Positions 1 through 10,438 of a stretch of 64,000 nt of DNA are shown here, piece after piece (the stretch's first letter is position 1; each line of letters begins with the position of its first letter). The translations under genes and the position numbers were made by a program. The notes beneath the pieces are model-generated. The model saw only the letters and a list, made by a program, of their open reading frames with translations, searched no databases and had not been told where the DNA came from. Source of the stretch: Lichenicoccus sp964242335 (GTDB lineage: Bacteria; Pseudomonadota; Alphaproteobacteria; Acetobacterales; Acetobacteraceae); contig CAXTAY010000017.1 in assembly GCA_964242335.1 (NCBI GenBank), forward strand, positions 1-64,000. The letters are read 5' to 3'.

Positions 1-2253
<2,253 letters not shown>

Positions 2254-2261
2254 GACCAGCC

Positions 2262-3134
2262 ATGGGGGCGGCCTCGGAGATGGAAGAGCACCGCATCAGC
2301 CTGCACCTGGTCTCGGACGCCACCGGCGAGACGCTGAACGCGGTCGCCCGCGCCACCGTGGCGCAGTTCGAGCACACCCACGTGGTGTACCACCGGTGGA
2401 ACCTGATCCGCACCCGGCTGCACCTGCACCGTGTGGTGGAGGGGATCGAGGCCGATCCCGGTCCGGTGCTGTCCTCGATGATGGACCGCACGCTGCGGAG
2501 CGCGCTCGACATCGCCTGCAACCACCTCAAGGTGCAGGTGGTGAACGTGCTCGATCCGGTGCTGTCGATGCTGCAGGAGACGCTGGGCGAGAAGGTGCAG
2601 GGCCGTCCCGGCATCCAGTACGTGCTCGACGACGAGTACTATCGGCGGATCGACGCCATGCACTACGTGCTGGCGCACGATGACGGCCAGGCGATGGCCG
2701 GCCTGCACGAGGCGGACGTGGTGCTGGTGGGCGTCTCGCGCGCCTCGAAGACGCCCACCTCGTTCTACCTGGCCAATCGGGGGGTGAAGGCGGCGAACGT
2801 GCCGCTGGTGCCGAACGTGCCGCTGGCGCCGGAGCTGCTGGCGCTGCGTCGTCCGGTGGTCGGGCTGACCATCGACCCGCGCACCCTGGTGGAGATACGC
2901 CGCCACCGGCTGCGCGCGATCGTGCCGCAGGGGGCGGGTCGGATCGAGGAGGTCAGCCACGTCTACGTGGAGCCCGAGGCGGTGCGCGACGAGGTGGTCT
3001 GGGCGCGACGGCTGTGCACGCGGCATGGCTGGCCGGTGATCGACGTCAGCCGCCGCTCGATCGAGGAGACCGCGGCTGCCGTCATCGAGCTGCAGGAGCT
3101 CTGGCACAGCCGGCAGTCGCGCCGGCAGGACTGA
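2262..3134 (+). CDS. ppsR: PPDK regulatory protein (DUF299 kinase/pyrophosphorylase)
   Basis: Bifunctional regulator that inactivates PPDK by ADP-dependent phosphorylation of a Thr near the catalytic His and reactivates it by Pi-dependent dephosphorylation. The 290-residue product has the family N-terminus (LHLVSDATGET, residues 14-24) and the P-loop-like GVSRASKTPT at residues 157-166, followed by FYLANRG. ATG 2262 is 8 bp after the ppdK stop; a second in-frame ATG at 2280 is also possible. The two genes almost certainly form one transcript. A related family acts on PEP synthase, but the ppdK neighbour makes PPDK the probable target. Confidence 0.94.
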   Translation: MGAASEMEEHRISLHLVSDATGETLNAVARATVAQFEHTHVVYHRWNLIRTRLHLHRVVEGIEADPGPVLSSMMDRTLRSALDIACNHLKVQVVNVLDPVLSMLQETLGEKVQGRPGIQYVLDDEYYRRIDAMHYVLAHDDGQAMAGLHEADVVLVGVSRASKTPTSFYLANRGVKAANVPLVPNVPLAPELLALRRPVVGLTIDPRTLVEIRRHRLRAIVPQGAGRIEEVSHVYVEPEAVRDEVVWARRLCTRHGWPVIDVSRRSIEETAAAVIELQELWHSRQSRRQD

Positions 3135-3316
3135 GCCGCGACGTTCAGCGCCACCGGTGCCGCCCACCTTTCCTGATCAGGCGAGGAACTAAGCGGCCAC
3201 GCGAGAACGGCCAAGAAACGACATGGTGAAGCGTCTCGGCGGGCTCGGGGTCGCCGAGGAACGCGAGGCCGCAGTCGCGGCACGCGCCATCCAAGGCTCC
3301 GGGACGATCAGGCAGA

Positions 3317-3577
3317 TCATCCAGAGGTTGGATCCTGGGCGGGTCGCAGCGCAGCGTGTCGGCGCAGGAGGTAGACGAGGGTGAGGGAGAGCATGCTCGT
3401 GAGGCCCCCCAGGATCGCGGCAGGGCGCACGCCGGTGCGCACCGCAGCACGATCCAGTGCCACTTCGAGCCCGCCCGCCATGTCCACGGCAAGCGGCACG
3501 ACCCGCGTATCCAGGAACAGCTTCGGGGCGGAAGGCCCGGCAGGGCGCTTCAGCATGTAGTCTCGCCCGACAACCAT
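3317..3577 (-). CDS. Hypothetical small membrane protein
   Basis: Not recognised. An 86-residue frame reads on the minus strand from ATG 3577, preceded by GAGGAGG five bases upstream, a strong ribosome binding site that decides this start over the longer frame beginning at 3646. One hydrophobic stretch (about residues 53-70, AAILGGLTSMLSLTLVYLL) predicts a single membrane segment, followed by a basic RR end. The gene is divergent from the molybdopterin oxidoreductase. Coding-like bias may continue in another frame downstream to about 3145 (a CxxC-containing stretch), so the gene could be frameshifted or followed by a second small gene. Confidence 0.45.
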   Translation of the reverse strand: MVVGRDYMLKRPAGPSAPKLFLDTRVVPLAVDMAGGLEVALDRAAVRTGVRPAAILGGLTSMLSLTLVYLLRRHAALRPAQDPTSG

Positions 3578-3698
3578 GAAGACCTCCTCGAAGGCAGCGT
3601 CGCTCTCACGAAGAAGTTCGCGGCCGTGGCGAAGTTTCGGCAGCACAGTCCAGATGCGGCGCGTAGTGCATACGACTACTCTGCCTGGAGCACACGCC

Positions 3699-6029
3699 TT
3701 GGATAAACCCAGCTTCGAGCCCTACCGCCTTCCTGCCGGCGGTTGGGGCTCTGCATTATCGGTCGGCAACATCCTGCGGCGCGAAGGAGTTCTGGCGAGT
3801 GGTCCCATCGCGCTCGGCCGACACAACAAGGTCGACGGCTATCAGTGCAACAGCTGCGCCTGGGTCAAACCCGCGCAGCCGCTGCCGTTCGAGTATTGCG
3901 AGAACGGCGTCAAGGCGGTGGCCTGGGAGATCACGGCGCATCGCTGCACGCCGAAATTCTTCGCGGAGCACACCGTTACCGAGCTGCTCGGATGGGATGA
4001 CTATCATCTCGAGCAGGCGGGGCGCCTGACCCACCCGCTGCGCTACGATGCCGCGACCGACAAATACGTCCCGACATCCTGGGGCCAGGCAGTGGAAGAG
4101 ATCGCGAACGAGCTGCGCGCGGTGGAGGATCGTCACAGAGGTACGGTGTTCTACAGCTCGGGCCGGCTCTCCAACGAGGCGAGCTACCTCTATCAGCTCT
4201 TCGCCCGTCTGTACGGCAACAACAACCTGCCGGACAGCTCGAACATGTGCCACGAGACGACATCGGTGGCGCTGCCGATCAGCATCGGCCAAGCGATCGG
4301 CACGGTCGCGCTCGACGACTTCGCGAAAGCCGACTGCTTCATGTTCTTCGGCCAGAATCCAGGAAGCAACTCACCGCGCATGTTGCATCCGCTACAGGAG
4401 GCGAGCCGGCGCGGCGTGCCGATCATCACGTACAACCCGCTGCGCGAGCGTGGTCTCGAGCGCTTCCTCAATCCGCAGTCACCGACCGAGATGCTGACCG
4501 GCAAGGCGACGCGGATCAGCTCGCAGTATCATCAGGTCAAGGCAGGCGGCGATCTCGCGGCTCTGGCCGGGATCTGCAAGTCGGTGCTGGAAATGCACGA
4601 CGAGGCCAAGGCGGCCGGCGGTGCCGCGGTGCTCGACGAGGCCTTCCTCAGCGAGCACACCCTCGGTTTCGAGCGGTTCGCCGACTGGCTGCGCGTGCAG
4701 GACTGGGACGAGCTGGAGCGACGCTCCGGCCTGCACCGCGCCGACCTGGAGTCCACCGCCAAGGTCTACAGCCGGTCGCACCGGGTCATCGGCATCTACG
4801 GCATGGGCCTGACCCAGCATCGGGCAGGCGTGGAGACGGTGCAGATGCTGGTGAACCTTCTGCTGATGCGCGGGAACATGGGTCGCGACGGCGCGGGCAT
4901 CTGTCCGGTGCGTGGCCACTCCAACGTGCAGGGACAGCGCACGATGGGGGTGACGGAGAAGCCGGAACTGTTCGCGCTGAATCGGCTGGGTGAGCAGTTC
5001 GGGTTCGAGCCGCCACGCGAAGCCGGCTACAACACGGTCGAGGCTTGCGAAGCCATCCGCAGGGGTGAGGTCCGCGCCTTCTTCATGCTCGGAGGCAACT
5101 TCGTCCGCGCGATCCCCGACCACGGCCAGATGGAGCCGGCCTGGCGGAAACTGCATATGACGGTCAACGTGATCACCAAGCTGAACCGCAGCGCCCTGCT
5201 TCCGGGCAAGATCAGCTACATCCTGCCGGTCATGGGCAGGCTGGAGGTGGACCATACACCGACCGGCCAGCAGGCACTCTCGATGGAAGACACCTCGGGC
5301 TGCATCCACGGCAACCGCGGTGTGCGCCGTCCGGCCTCGCCGCATCTCGCCAGCGAAATCCGTCTCATCTGCGAGATCGCCAAGAAGACGCTCGACCCGA
5401 ACCCGCGGGTACGCTGGGACGACTACATCAACGACTACGCCGAGATCCGCAAGGAGATCGGCGAGACGCTCCCGGACACGTTCTGGGACTACGAGCGTCG
5501 CATGTGGGAGCCGGGCGGCTTCCAGCGCGACATGCCGGTGAAACGGCGCGAATGGCGCACGGGAACCGGACGGGCCAACTTTGTGACACCGGAAGCGCTG
5601 GATGAAGATCTCGACATGCCCGACGTGGGACACGACACGCTGCGCCTGATGACGCTGCGCAGCAACGATCAGTTCAACACCACGGTCTACGGCTATAACG
5701 ACCGCTTCCGCGGCATCAACCACACGCGGAAGGTCGTCCTGATGAACCGGTCCGACATCGACCGCCGGGGACTCAGGATCGGACAGGCCGTGACCCTGAA
5801 GACGGTCGCCAACGACGGAGTGGATCGTCGGCTCTCCGGCATGCTTGTAGTGGCCTACAACATTCCGATCGGCTGCATCGGCGGATACTACCCGGAATGC
5901 AACGTGCTGATGCCGATCTGGCATTATGCCGTCGGCAGCAAGACGCCTGCCGCCAAGGCGATACCCGTTACCGTGCATTCCGAGGATGACCGCGTGCTCG
6001 AGCCGCAACTGGAATATGCGGTAGGCTAG
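3699..6029 (+). CDS. ydeP: FdhF/YdeP-family molybdopterin oxidoreductase
   Basis: Cytoplasmic molybdopterin-guanine-dinucleotide enzyme related to the alpha subunit of formate dehydrogenase; the physiological substrate of the YdeP family is not established. The product is 776 residues, usual for the family. TTG 3699 is chosen because GGAG lies 8 bp upstream and the protein then begins with the family's RLPAGGWGSALSVG; the open frame extends to 3576 but that part has no family resemblance. C50-x2-C53 and C67 lie in the N-terminal region where FdhF carries its Fe-S cluster, and SNMCHETTS (Cys184) lies in the cofactor domain. The C-terminal dinucleotide-binding domain contains the typical NDQFNTTVYGYNDR. 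No FdhD or cofactor-biosynthesis gene is adjacent. Codon use is slightly less GC-biased than in neighbouring genes, consistent with an accessory stretch. Confidence 0.88.
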   Translation: MDKPSFEPYRLPAGGWGSALSVGNILRREGVLASGPIALGRHNKVDGYQCNSCAWVKPAQPLPFEYCENGVKAVAWEITAHRCTPKFFAEHTVTELLGWDDYHLEQAGRLTHPLRYDAATDKYVPTSWGQAVEEIANELRAVEDRHRGTVFYSSGRLSNEASYLYQLFARLYGNNNLPDSSNMCHETTSVALPISIGQAIGTVALDDFAKADCFMFFGQNPGSNSPRMLHPLQEASRRGVPIITYNPLRERGLERFLNPQSPTEMLTGKATRISSQYHQVKAGGDLAALAGICKSVLEMHDEAKAAGGAAVLDEAFLSEHTLGFERFADWLRVQDWDELERRSGLHRADLESTAKVYSRSHRVIGIYGMGLTQHRAGVETVQMLVNLLLMRGNMGRDGAGICPVRGHSNVQGQRTMGVTEKPELFALNRLGEQFGFEPPREAGYNTVEACEAIRRGEVRAFFMLGGNFVRAIPDHGQMEPAWRKLHMTVNVITKLNRSALLPGKISYILPVMGRLEVDHTPTGQQALSMEDTSGCIHGNRGVRRPASPHLASEIRLICEIAKKTLDPNPRVRWDDYINDYAEIRKEIGETLPDTFWDYERRMWEPGGFQRDMPVKRREWRTGTGRANFVTPEALDEDLDMPDVGHDTLRLMTLRSNDQFNTTVYGYNDRFRGINHTRKVVLMNRSDIDRRGLRIGQAVTLKTVANDGVDRRLSGMLVVAYNIPIGCIGGYYPECNVLMPIWHYAVGSKTPAAKAIPVTVHSEDDRVLEPQLEYAVG

Positions 6030-6054
6030 GGTCCGGACGCATTTAAACGAGCGC

Positions 6055-6082
6055 CCCGCGCCGGCAGTCGTTTCGGCGCGGG
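6055..6082. terminator. Inverted repeat between convergent genes
   Basis: Nine-base arms CCCGCGCCG (6055-6063) and CGGCGCGGG (6074-6082) enclose a 10-base loop, between the ydeP stop and the convergent NmrA-family gene. There is no long T-run on the plus side and only short T stretches on the minus side, so this is a hairpin of uncertain termination strength. Confidence 0.45.
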
Positions 6083-6112
6083 ACGCCGGTCGCGGCTACA
6101 GGGACGTTCGGC

Positions 6113-7021
6113 CTATGCGTGGCCCGGAGCTTGGCCGGCCGAGTGCTGGTCCTGCACGAACCCGGTGATCGTTGTGCGGAAAGGGGTGGTCGGCCGCCCG
6201 ATCAGCCGGGCAAGCTCGCCGCCGTCATCGAACAGCGCCCCCTTCTCCGCCGCTGCATCCGTATCCGACAGGATCATCGCGAGCATTTCCGGCACGCCCG
6301 CACCCATCGCCGCCGATCGGAACGCTTCCGCGGTCATGCTCCGATAGGCCATCGGCTTGCCCGACGCTTCGGCCGCCACGGCGACCAGCTCGGTCAGCGT
6401 GAAGGACGCATCGCCCGCCAGCTCGTAGGTGCGGCCAGCGTGGTCGCCGCCAGCCAGCACGGTCGCCGCGGCCCTGGCATAGTCGGCGCGCGCTGCAGCC
6501 GAGATGCGCCCGTCGCCCGCCGCGCCGATGAGGACGCCATGCTTCAATGCGAGCGGAAGCCGCCAGGTGAAGACCTCCGTGTACCAGCCGTTCCGCAGAA
6601 GCACGAACGGCACGCCGGCTTCCGCCAAGGCCGCTTCCGTGTCGCGATGCTCGCCCGCGAGGAACAGCGGTGACGTGTCCGCGTGAAGGATGCTGGTGTA
6701 GGCGATCAGACCGACACCGGCATCCTTCGCGGCGTCGATGACGTTGCGGTGCTGCACCGTACGCTTGCCGATCTCGCTGCCGGAAACCAGGAGAAGCCGA
6801 TCCACGCCGGCCAGCGCACTCGCCAGCGTTTCCGGCCGGGCGTAATCGGCGACACGAACCTCCACGCCCTGGTCTCGAAGCGCCGTTGCCGCCGCCTTGG
6901 CCGGATCGCGCACACCTGCGACGATGGCGCTGGCGGGCACCGTCTGGAGCAGCGCCTCGGTGACGAGCCCGCCGAGCTGCCCGGTGGCGCCGGTGACGAA
7001 TAGCTTCGGTGTAACGGGCAT
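6113..7021 (-). CDS. NmrA/QorB-like NAD(P)-binding oxidoreductase
   Basis: Atypical short-chain dehydrogenase of the NmrA/QorB group; family members bind NADPH and several reduce quinones. The 302-residue product opens with the Rossmann motif GATGQLGG (residues 11-18) after a beta strand, and has the NmrA-type NGWYTE segment in the middle instead of the classical YxxxK. ATG 7021 fits the Rossmann start. It is transcribed divergently from an HxlR regulator 77 bp away, the arrangement found for redox-sensing qorB/qorR-type pairs. Quinone reduction is therefore likely but inferred; a regulatory NmrA-like role is the alternative. Confidence 0.85.
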   Translation of the reverse strand: MPVTPKLFVTGATGQLGGLVTEALLQTVPASAIVAGVRDPAKAAATALRDQGVEVRVADYARPETLASALAGVDRLLLVSGSEIGKRTVQHRNVIDAAKDAGVGLIAYTSILHADTSPLFLAGEHRDTEAALAEAGVPFVLLRNGWYTEVFTWRLPLALKHGVLIGAAGDGRISAAARADYARAAATVLAGGDHAGRTYELAGDASFTLTELVAVAAEASGKPMAYRSMTAEAFRSAAMGAGVPEMLAMILSDTDAAAEKGALFDDGGELARLIGRPTTPFRTTITGFVQDQHSAGQAPGHA

Positions 7022-7098
7022 GGCCGGTCTTCCTTGTGGTTCACGATGGGCACAAGGTAACTAGGTGAGACCGCACGCGGCGTGAAGGAGGCAGGATC

Positions 7099-7527
7099 TT
7101 GGGACAAGGTGAGGCGGCGGTAACCGCCCCGGCATCCGCTGACGCTCCAGGCCGTTCCCGTACCCGACATCAACCGAGCTGGTCGCCCAACCCACGATGT
7201 CCGGTGCGAGACGTTCTGGATCGCATCGGGGACAAGTGGTCGACGCTGATCCTGACTACTCTGGCGAGAGGCCCGCAGCGTTTCAGCGCCGTGCGACGCG
7301 CGATCCCGGACATCTCCAAGCGGATGCTGACGCAGACCTTCCGGGATCTGGAGCGTGACGGCCTGATCACCCGCACGGTGTTCCCGACCAAGCCGCCCAG
7401 CGTCGAGTACCGGTTAACGCCGCTCGGTGAGACGATCCTCGAACCACTGGCCTTTCTTGTCCGGTGGGCCGATCGCAGTCATGCAGCGATCAAGGCCGCC
7501 CGCCTGGCGTTCGACGCTGCATCATGA
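7099..7527 (+). CDS. HxlR-family winged-helix regulator
   Basis: DNA-binding repressor or activator of the HxlR family, 142 residues. TTG 7099 is preceded at 7 bp by AAGGAGG (7085-7091), which fixes this start. The HxlR core runs from NPRCPVRDVLDRIGDKW (about residue 31) through the winged helix (FRDLERDGLITR) to the EYRLTPLG wing. Cys34 occupies the position used as a thiol sensor in QorR- and YodB-type members. Its divergent partner is the NmrA/QorB-like oxidoreductase, so it probably controls that gene and itself in response to quinones, aldehydes or oxidants. Confidence 0.9.
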   Translation: MGQGEAAVTAPASADAPGRSRTRHQPSWSPNPRCPVRDVLDRIGDKWSTLILTTLARGPQRFSAVRRAIPDISKRMLTQTFRDLERDGLITRTVFPTKPPSVEYRLTPLGETILEPLAFLVRWADRSHAAIKAARLAFDAAS

Positions 7528-8231
7528 AGTCGCTGCCGTCAGCTCTTGCCGACTATCCTGGGAGCAGCCGTTTCTTGGATCACCCGCCGAGCCCCCGATG
7601 TGCTCGAACAACTCGGCGCTGTCAGCACCAGAAGGCGACAACGGCCGCGAGCGGCACCGCAGAGGCGTAGTCGCAGGCACGCCTGTCATGCTCGGTAGTG
7701 CGGCTTGTCGAGGCGGATCCTGCGCTTTCGGGCACGCGATCCGGGGGATCACCGGCGTGATGCCGCCGCCCGGCGGCTCGGCGAGCAGCCAGGGTGCTGG
7801 CCGGCACCGTCGGCGCGTTGTCGGTCATCAGCAGGAGGAAGCCGGGGCGACGCCGCCTACCGACGAGGACATGGGTCTCGGCCGTTCGACCACCGCGAGA
7901 CCGGCCGATCGCGTGCCCGCGAGCTCCCTTTTCCGCCCTGTCCCGAACGCCTCCACGTCGATCGCCGCGGCCTCGCCGGACCATGCAGCCTCGGCCGAGG
8001 CGTCCGGCATCGCCCGCCGGCGGAGGCGAACGCGTACAGGATGCCGGAGATTAAGGCGGTCGTCTTCACGCTCGGGTCCAGGCCGGTTCCTCGGCATGAA
8101 CGGCGCGGTCACCGCCCACTATGCCTCCGAGAGCAGCCGCGACGAAGCCTTGGTTCGGTTCAGACCCTGGGTGCGACCGTAGCCGTCGGTCACCCGCACT
8201 CTCTCGTGGGCGGAGCCGGTTCGAGGCGCCC
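7528..8231. other. Gene-poor stretch, possible decayed gene
   Basis: About 700 bp without a convincing intact gene. Frames open on both strands are short, overlap one another and lack family motifs. Hydrophobic pieces appear in different minus-strand frames, for example MKTTALISGILYAFASAGG near 8069-8013 and ASAVPLAAVVAFW near 7660, which could be remnants of a broken membrane protein. I cannot name a parent family. Confidence 0.3.
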
Positions 8232-8744
8232 TCAGTTTCGCCAGTGCAGCAGGCAGAGCAGGGTGAACAACCGACGCGCAGTCTCGAAATCGATGACGAT
8301 GCGCCGCTGCAGCCGCTCGATGATCAGGCTCGCGCCCTCGTTGTGCAGCGCGCGCCGGCCCATGTCGATCGCCTGCAGGTGAGCGGTGGGGCCCTCACCG
8401 ACGGCGCCGTCATAGCTCTCGACGAGCAGGCGGTAGTCCTTGATCAGGCGGCGGAACGGACTGAGTGCGAACACGAACAGGCGCAGCGGCCGGTCCTCGC
8501 GGTCGCGCACGTCGAGCGTCAACCGGCCGCCCTGCAGCGACAGATGCAGGGTGAAGGGTCCCGTCAGCCCGACCGGCGCGAACCGCCCGCAGACCTGCAG
8601 GTCGCGTATCGCCTGCTCGCGGTCGAGATGGAGATCGGGACTGCCGGAGTGGCCGGCGGCGTCGCCCTCCAGCACCACGTGCGCCAGCGCATCGGCTCGC
8701 AGGCCGATGTCTTCGGACGCGGCGCTCTCGCTTCGATCATCCAC
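8232..8744 (-). CDS. UPF0262 family protein
   Basis: Member of an alphaproteobacterial family of unknown function. The C-terminal half carries the family hallmark LSPFRRLIKDYRLLVESY, then AIDMGRRALHNEGASLI and DFETARRLFTLLCLLHW to the end. The N-terminal part is divergent. The open frame reaches GTG 8831; GTG 8744 is proposed because the 170-residue product then matches the usual family length of about 160, but no clear ribosome binding site confirms it. In other genomes the family often lies near hisD and low-molecular-weight phosphatase genes; that context is absent here. Confidence 0.75.
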   Translation of the reverse strand: MDDRSESAASEDIGLRADALAHVVLEGDAAGHSGSPDLHLDREQAIRDLQVCGRFAPVGLTGPFTLHLSLQGGRLTLDVRDREDRPLRLFVFALSPFRRLIKDYRLLVESYDGAVGEGPTAHLQAIDMGRRALHNEGASLIIERLQRRIVIDFETARRLFTLLCLLHWRN

Positions 8745-8852
8745 GGCCAGGCCCGTCCCACCTCCAGCACCGGAGCGCCTGCCGACCCTACGAGGCGGGT
8801 CCTGCCGGAACAAGGTGCCCCCTGCGAGCACCTCTGAAAACGGGTCTGGGGC

Positions 8853-9131
8853 CTATCGCCCTGGCGGGTCCAGGGCAGAGCCGTGGCCTGCCTCGTCACC
8901 GCCCGCCATCTCCTCGTCCGTCGCACCCCCCCAGGAGGTCGCCGCGAGCATGGCCTCGCCGCCGATCACGCCGCCATCATCCGCGGCCTCCGCCTGCGCG
9001 GCATCCGCGGCCTGCGCGACACCCCCGGTCGCCTCCGCCTGCGGTGCCACGTTGGTCGCATCGAACGGCGCGGTGCCGGCGCGTTCGGGGTTGTCGGTCG
9101 GCGCGGTCGGCGTGGCGGACGGATCGGACAT
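8853..9131 (-). CDS. Small acidic Ala-rich protein, unknown
   Basis: Not recognised. A 92-residue frame from ATG 9131 is preceded by AGGAGG five bases upstream, a near-perfect ribosome binding site that argues for real translation. The product (MSDPSATPTAPTDNPERAG...) is rich in Ala, Gly, Glu and Asp, without hydrophobic segments or cysteines, and is probably disordered. It lies upstream of the UPF0262 gene on the same strand and is divergent from the beta-oxidation operon. Confidence 0.5.
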   Translation of the reverse strand: MSDPSATPTAPTDNPERAGTAPFDATNVAPQAEATGGVAQAADAAQAEAADDGGVIGGEAMLAATSWGGATDEEMAGGDEAGHGSALDPPGR

Positions 9132-9201
9132 CGTGACCTCCTGCATGGAGTTGTGGCAACGCGTCGGGATCGCCGACCGTTCGCCGCCGCACGCGCCAGA
9201 C

Positions 9202-9229
9202 TTGTTGCCGAAACGACTTCGTTTATGCT
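9202..9229 (+). promoter_or_regulatory. Candidate sigma-70 promoter of beta-oxidation operon
   Basis: TTGTTG (9202-9207) and TATGCT (9224-9229) are separated by 16 bp, giving an expected transcription start near 9236. The operator-like palindrome at 9243-9264 then falls in the first 30 transcribed bases, a position where a repressor blocks transcription. Confidence 0.45.
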
Positions 9230-9242
9230 CGACCCCCGGGCC

Positions 9243-9264
9243 CGGTTGACGTATACGTTAACCG
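9243..9264. promoter_or_regulatory. Operator-like 22-bp palindrome
   Basis: Half-sites CGGTTGACGTA (9243-9253) and TACGTTAACCG (9254-9264) are reverse complements except for one G/T mismatch, so 10 of 11 pairs match. It lies 22 bp before the thiolase start. The core ACGTATACGT with flanking TTGAC/GTTAA resembles sites of MerR-type regulators of acyl-CoA or branched-chain catabolism such as LiuR; that comparison is from memory and the regulator is not in this window. Confidence 0.6.
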
Positions 9265-9286
9265 GAGCAGGACGGGAGACAGGCCG

Positions 9287-10438
9287 GTGCAGGACGTCGT
9301 GATCGCGGGCTATGCCCGCTCCGCCTTTCACTTCGCGGGCAAGGGTGCGCTGGCACGGGTCCGACCGGACGATCTCGCGGCCGCGGTGGTGCGCGGCCTG
9401 ATCGAGCGCAGCGGCATCGACGCGGCGGCGATCGAGGACCTGATCGTCGGCTGCGCCTTCCCCGAGGGCGAGCAGGGCGGCAACGTCGCGCGCCTGATCG
9501 GCCTGCTCGCCGACCTGCCGCTCTCGGTCGGCGGCGCCACCGTCAACCGCTTCTGCGGCTCTTCGATGCAGGCGATCCACATGGCCGCCGGCGCGATCCG
9601 CATGAACGCGGGCGACGCCTTCATCTGCGCTGGCGTCGAGAGCATGAGTCGGGTGCCGATGGGCGGCTACAATCCGCTGCCCAACCCCACGCTCGCGGCG
9701 AAGAGCGCCGGCGCCTACATGGGCATGGGCGACACCGCGGAGAACGTGGCGCGCCGCTACGAGATCTCGCGCGAGGCGCAGGAGGCCTTCGCGGTGCGCA
9801 GCCAGCAGCGCGCCAGCGCCGCACAGCAGGCCGGCCGGCTCGCGGACGAGATCGTGCCGTATCTCGGCCAGGGCGGAGGCAAGGCGGGCACGGTCGACCA
9901 GGATGGCTGCCTGCGGCCGGCCACCACCGCCGAGGCGCTGGCCGGGCTGAAGCCGGCGTTCCAGACCGGCGGCAGCGTCACCGCCGGCACCGCCTCGCCG
10001 CTGACCGACGGCGCCAGCGCGGTGCTGGTGTGCAGTGCCGAGTTCGCGCGGGCGAACCGGCTGCAGCCGCTGGCGCGCATCGTCGGCATCGCGGTCTCCG
10101 GCTGTGAGCCGGAGGTGATGGGGCTTGGACCGATCAAGGCGTCGCGCAAGGCGATGGCGCGCGCCGGCGGCATCGCGATCGAGGATGTCGGCGTGGTCGA
10201 GCTGAACGAGGCCTTCGCCAGCCAGGCGATCGCCTGCGCGCGCGAGCTCGGGGTGCGCGACGAGACGCTGAACATCGATGGCGGCGCGATCGCGCTCGGC
10301 CATCCGCTGGGCGCGACCGGCGCGCGCATCGTCGGCAAGGCGGCGTCGCTGCTGCGCCGCGAGGGCGCGCGCTACGCGCTGGCGACGCAGTGCATCGGCG
10401 GCGGCCAGGGCATCGCCACCGTGCTGGAGCGGGTGTGA
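9287..10438 (+). CDS. fadA: 3-ketoacyl-CoA thiolase / acetyl-CoA acyltransferase
   Basis: Thiolytic cleavage of 3-ketoacyl-CoA, the last step of each beta-oxidation round. The 383-residue product has the nucleophile Cys90 in NRFCGSSMQAI, His339 in GHPLGATGARI and the second Cys369 in QCIGGGQG, the complete thiolase set. GTG 9287 follows a GGGAG-containing leader. The stop overlaps the next start (TGATG), so it is translationally coupled to the hydroxyacyl-CoA dehydrogenase. The rest of the operon indicates fatty-acid degradation rather than polyhydroxyalkanoate synthesis. Confidence 0.94.
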   Translation: MQDVVIAGYARSAFHFAGKGALARVRPDDLAAAVVRGLIERSGIDAAAIEDLIVGCAFPEGEQGGNVARLIGLLADLPLSVGGATVNRFCGSSMQAIHMAAGAIRMNAGDAFICAGVESMSRVPMGGYNPLPNPTLAAKSAGAYMGMGDTAENVARRYEISREAQEAFAVRSQQRASAAQQAGRLADEIVPYLGQGGGKAGTVDQDGCLRPATTAEALAGLKPAFQTGGSVTAGTASPLTDGASAVLVCSAEFARANRLQPLARIVGIAVSGCEPEVMGLGPIKASRKAMARAGGIAIEDVGVVELNEAFASQAIACARELGVRDETLNIDGGAIALGHPLGATGARIVGKAASLLRREGARYALATQCIGGGQGIATVLERV

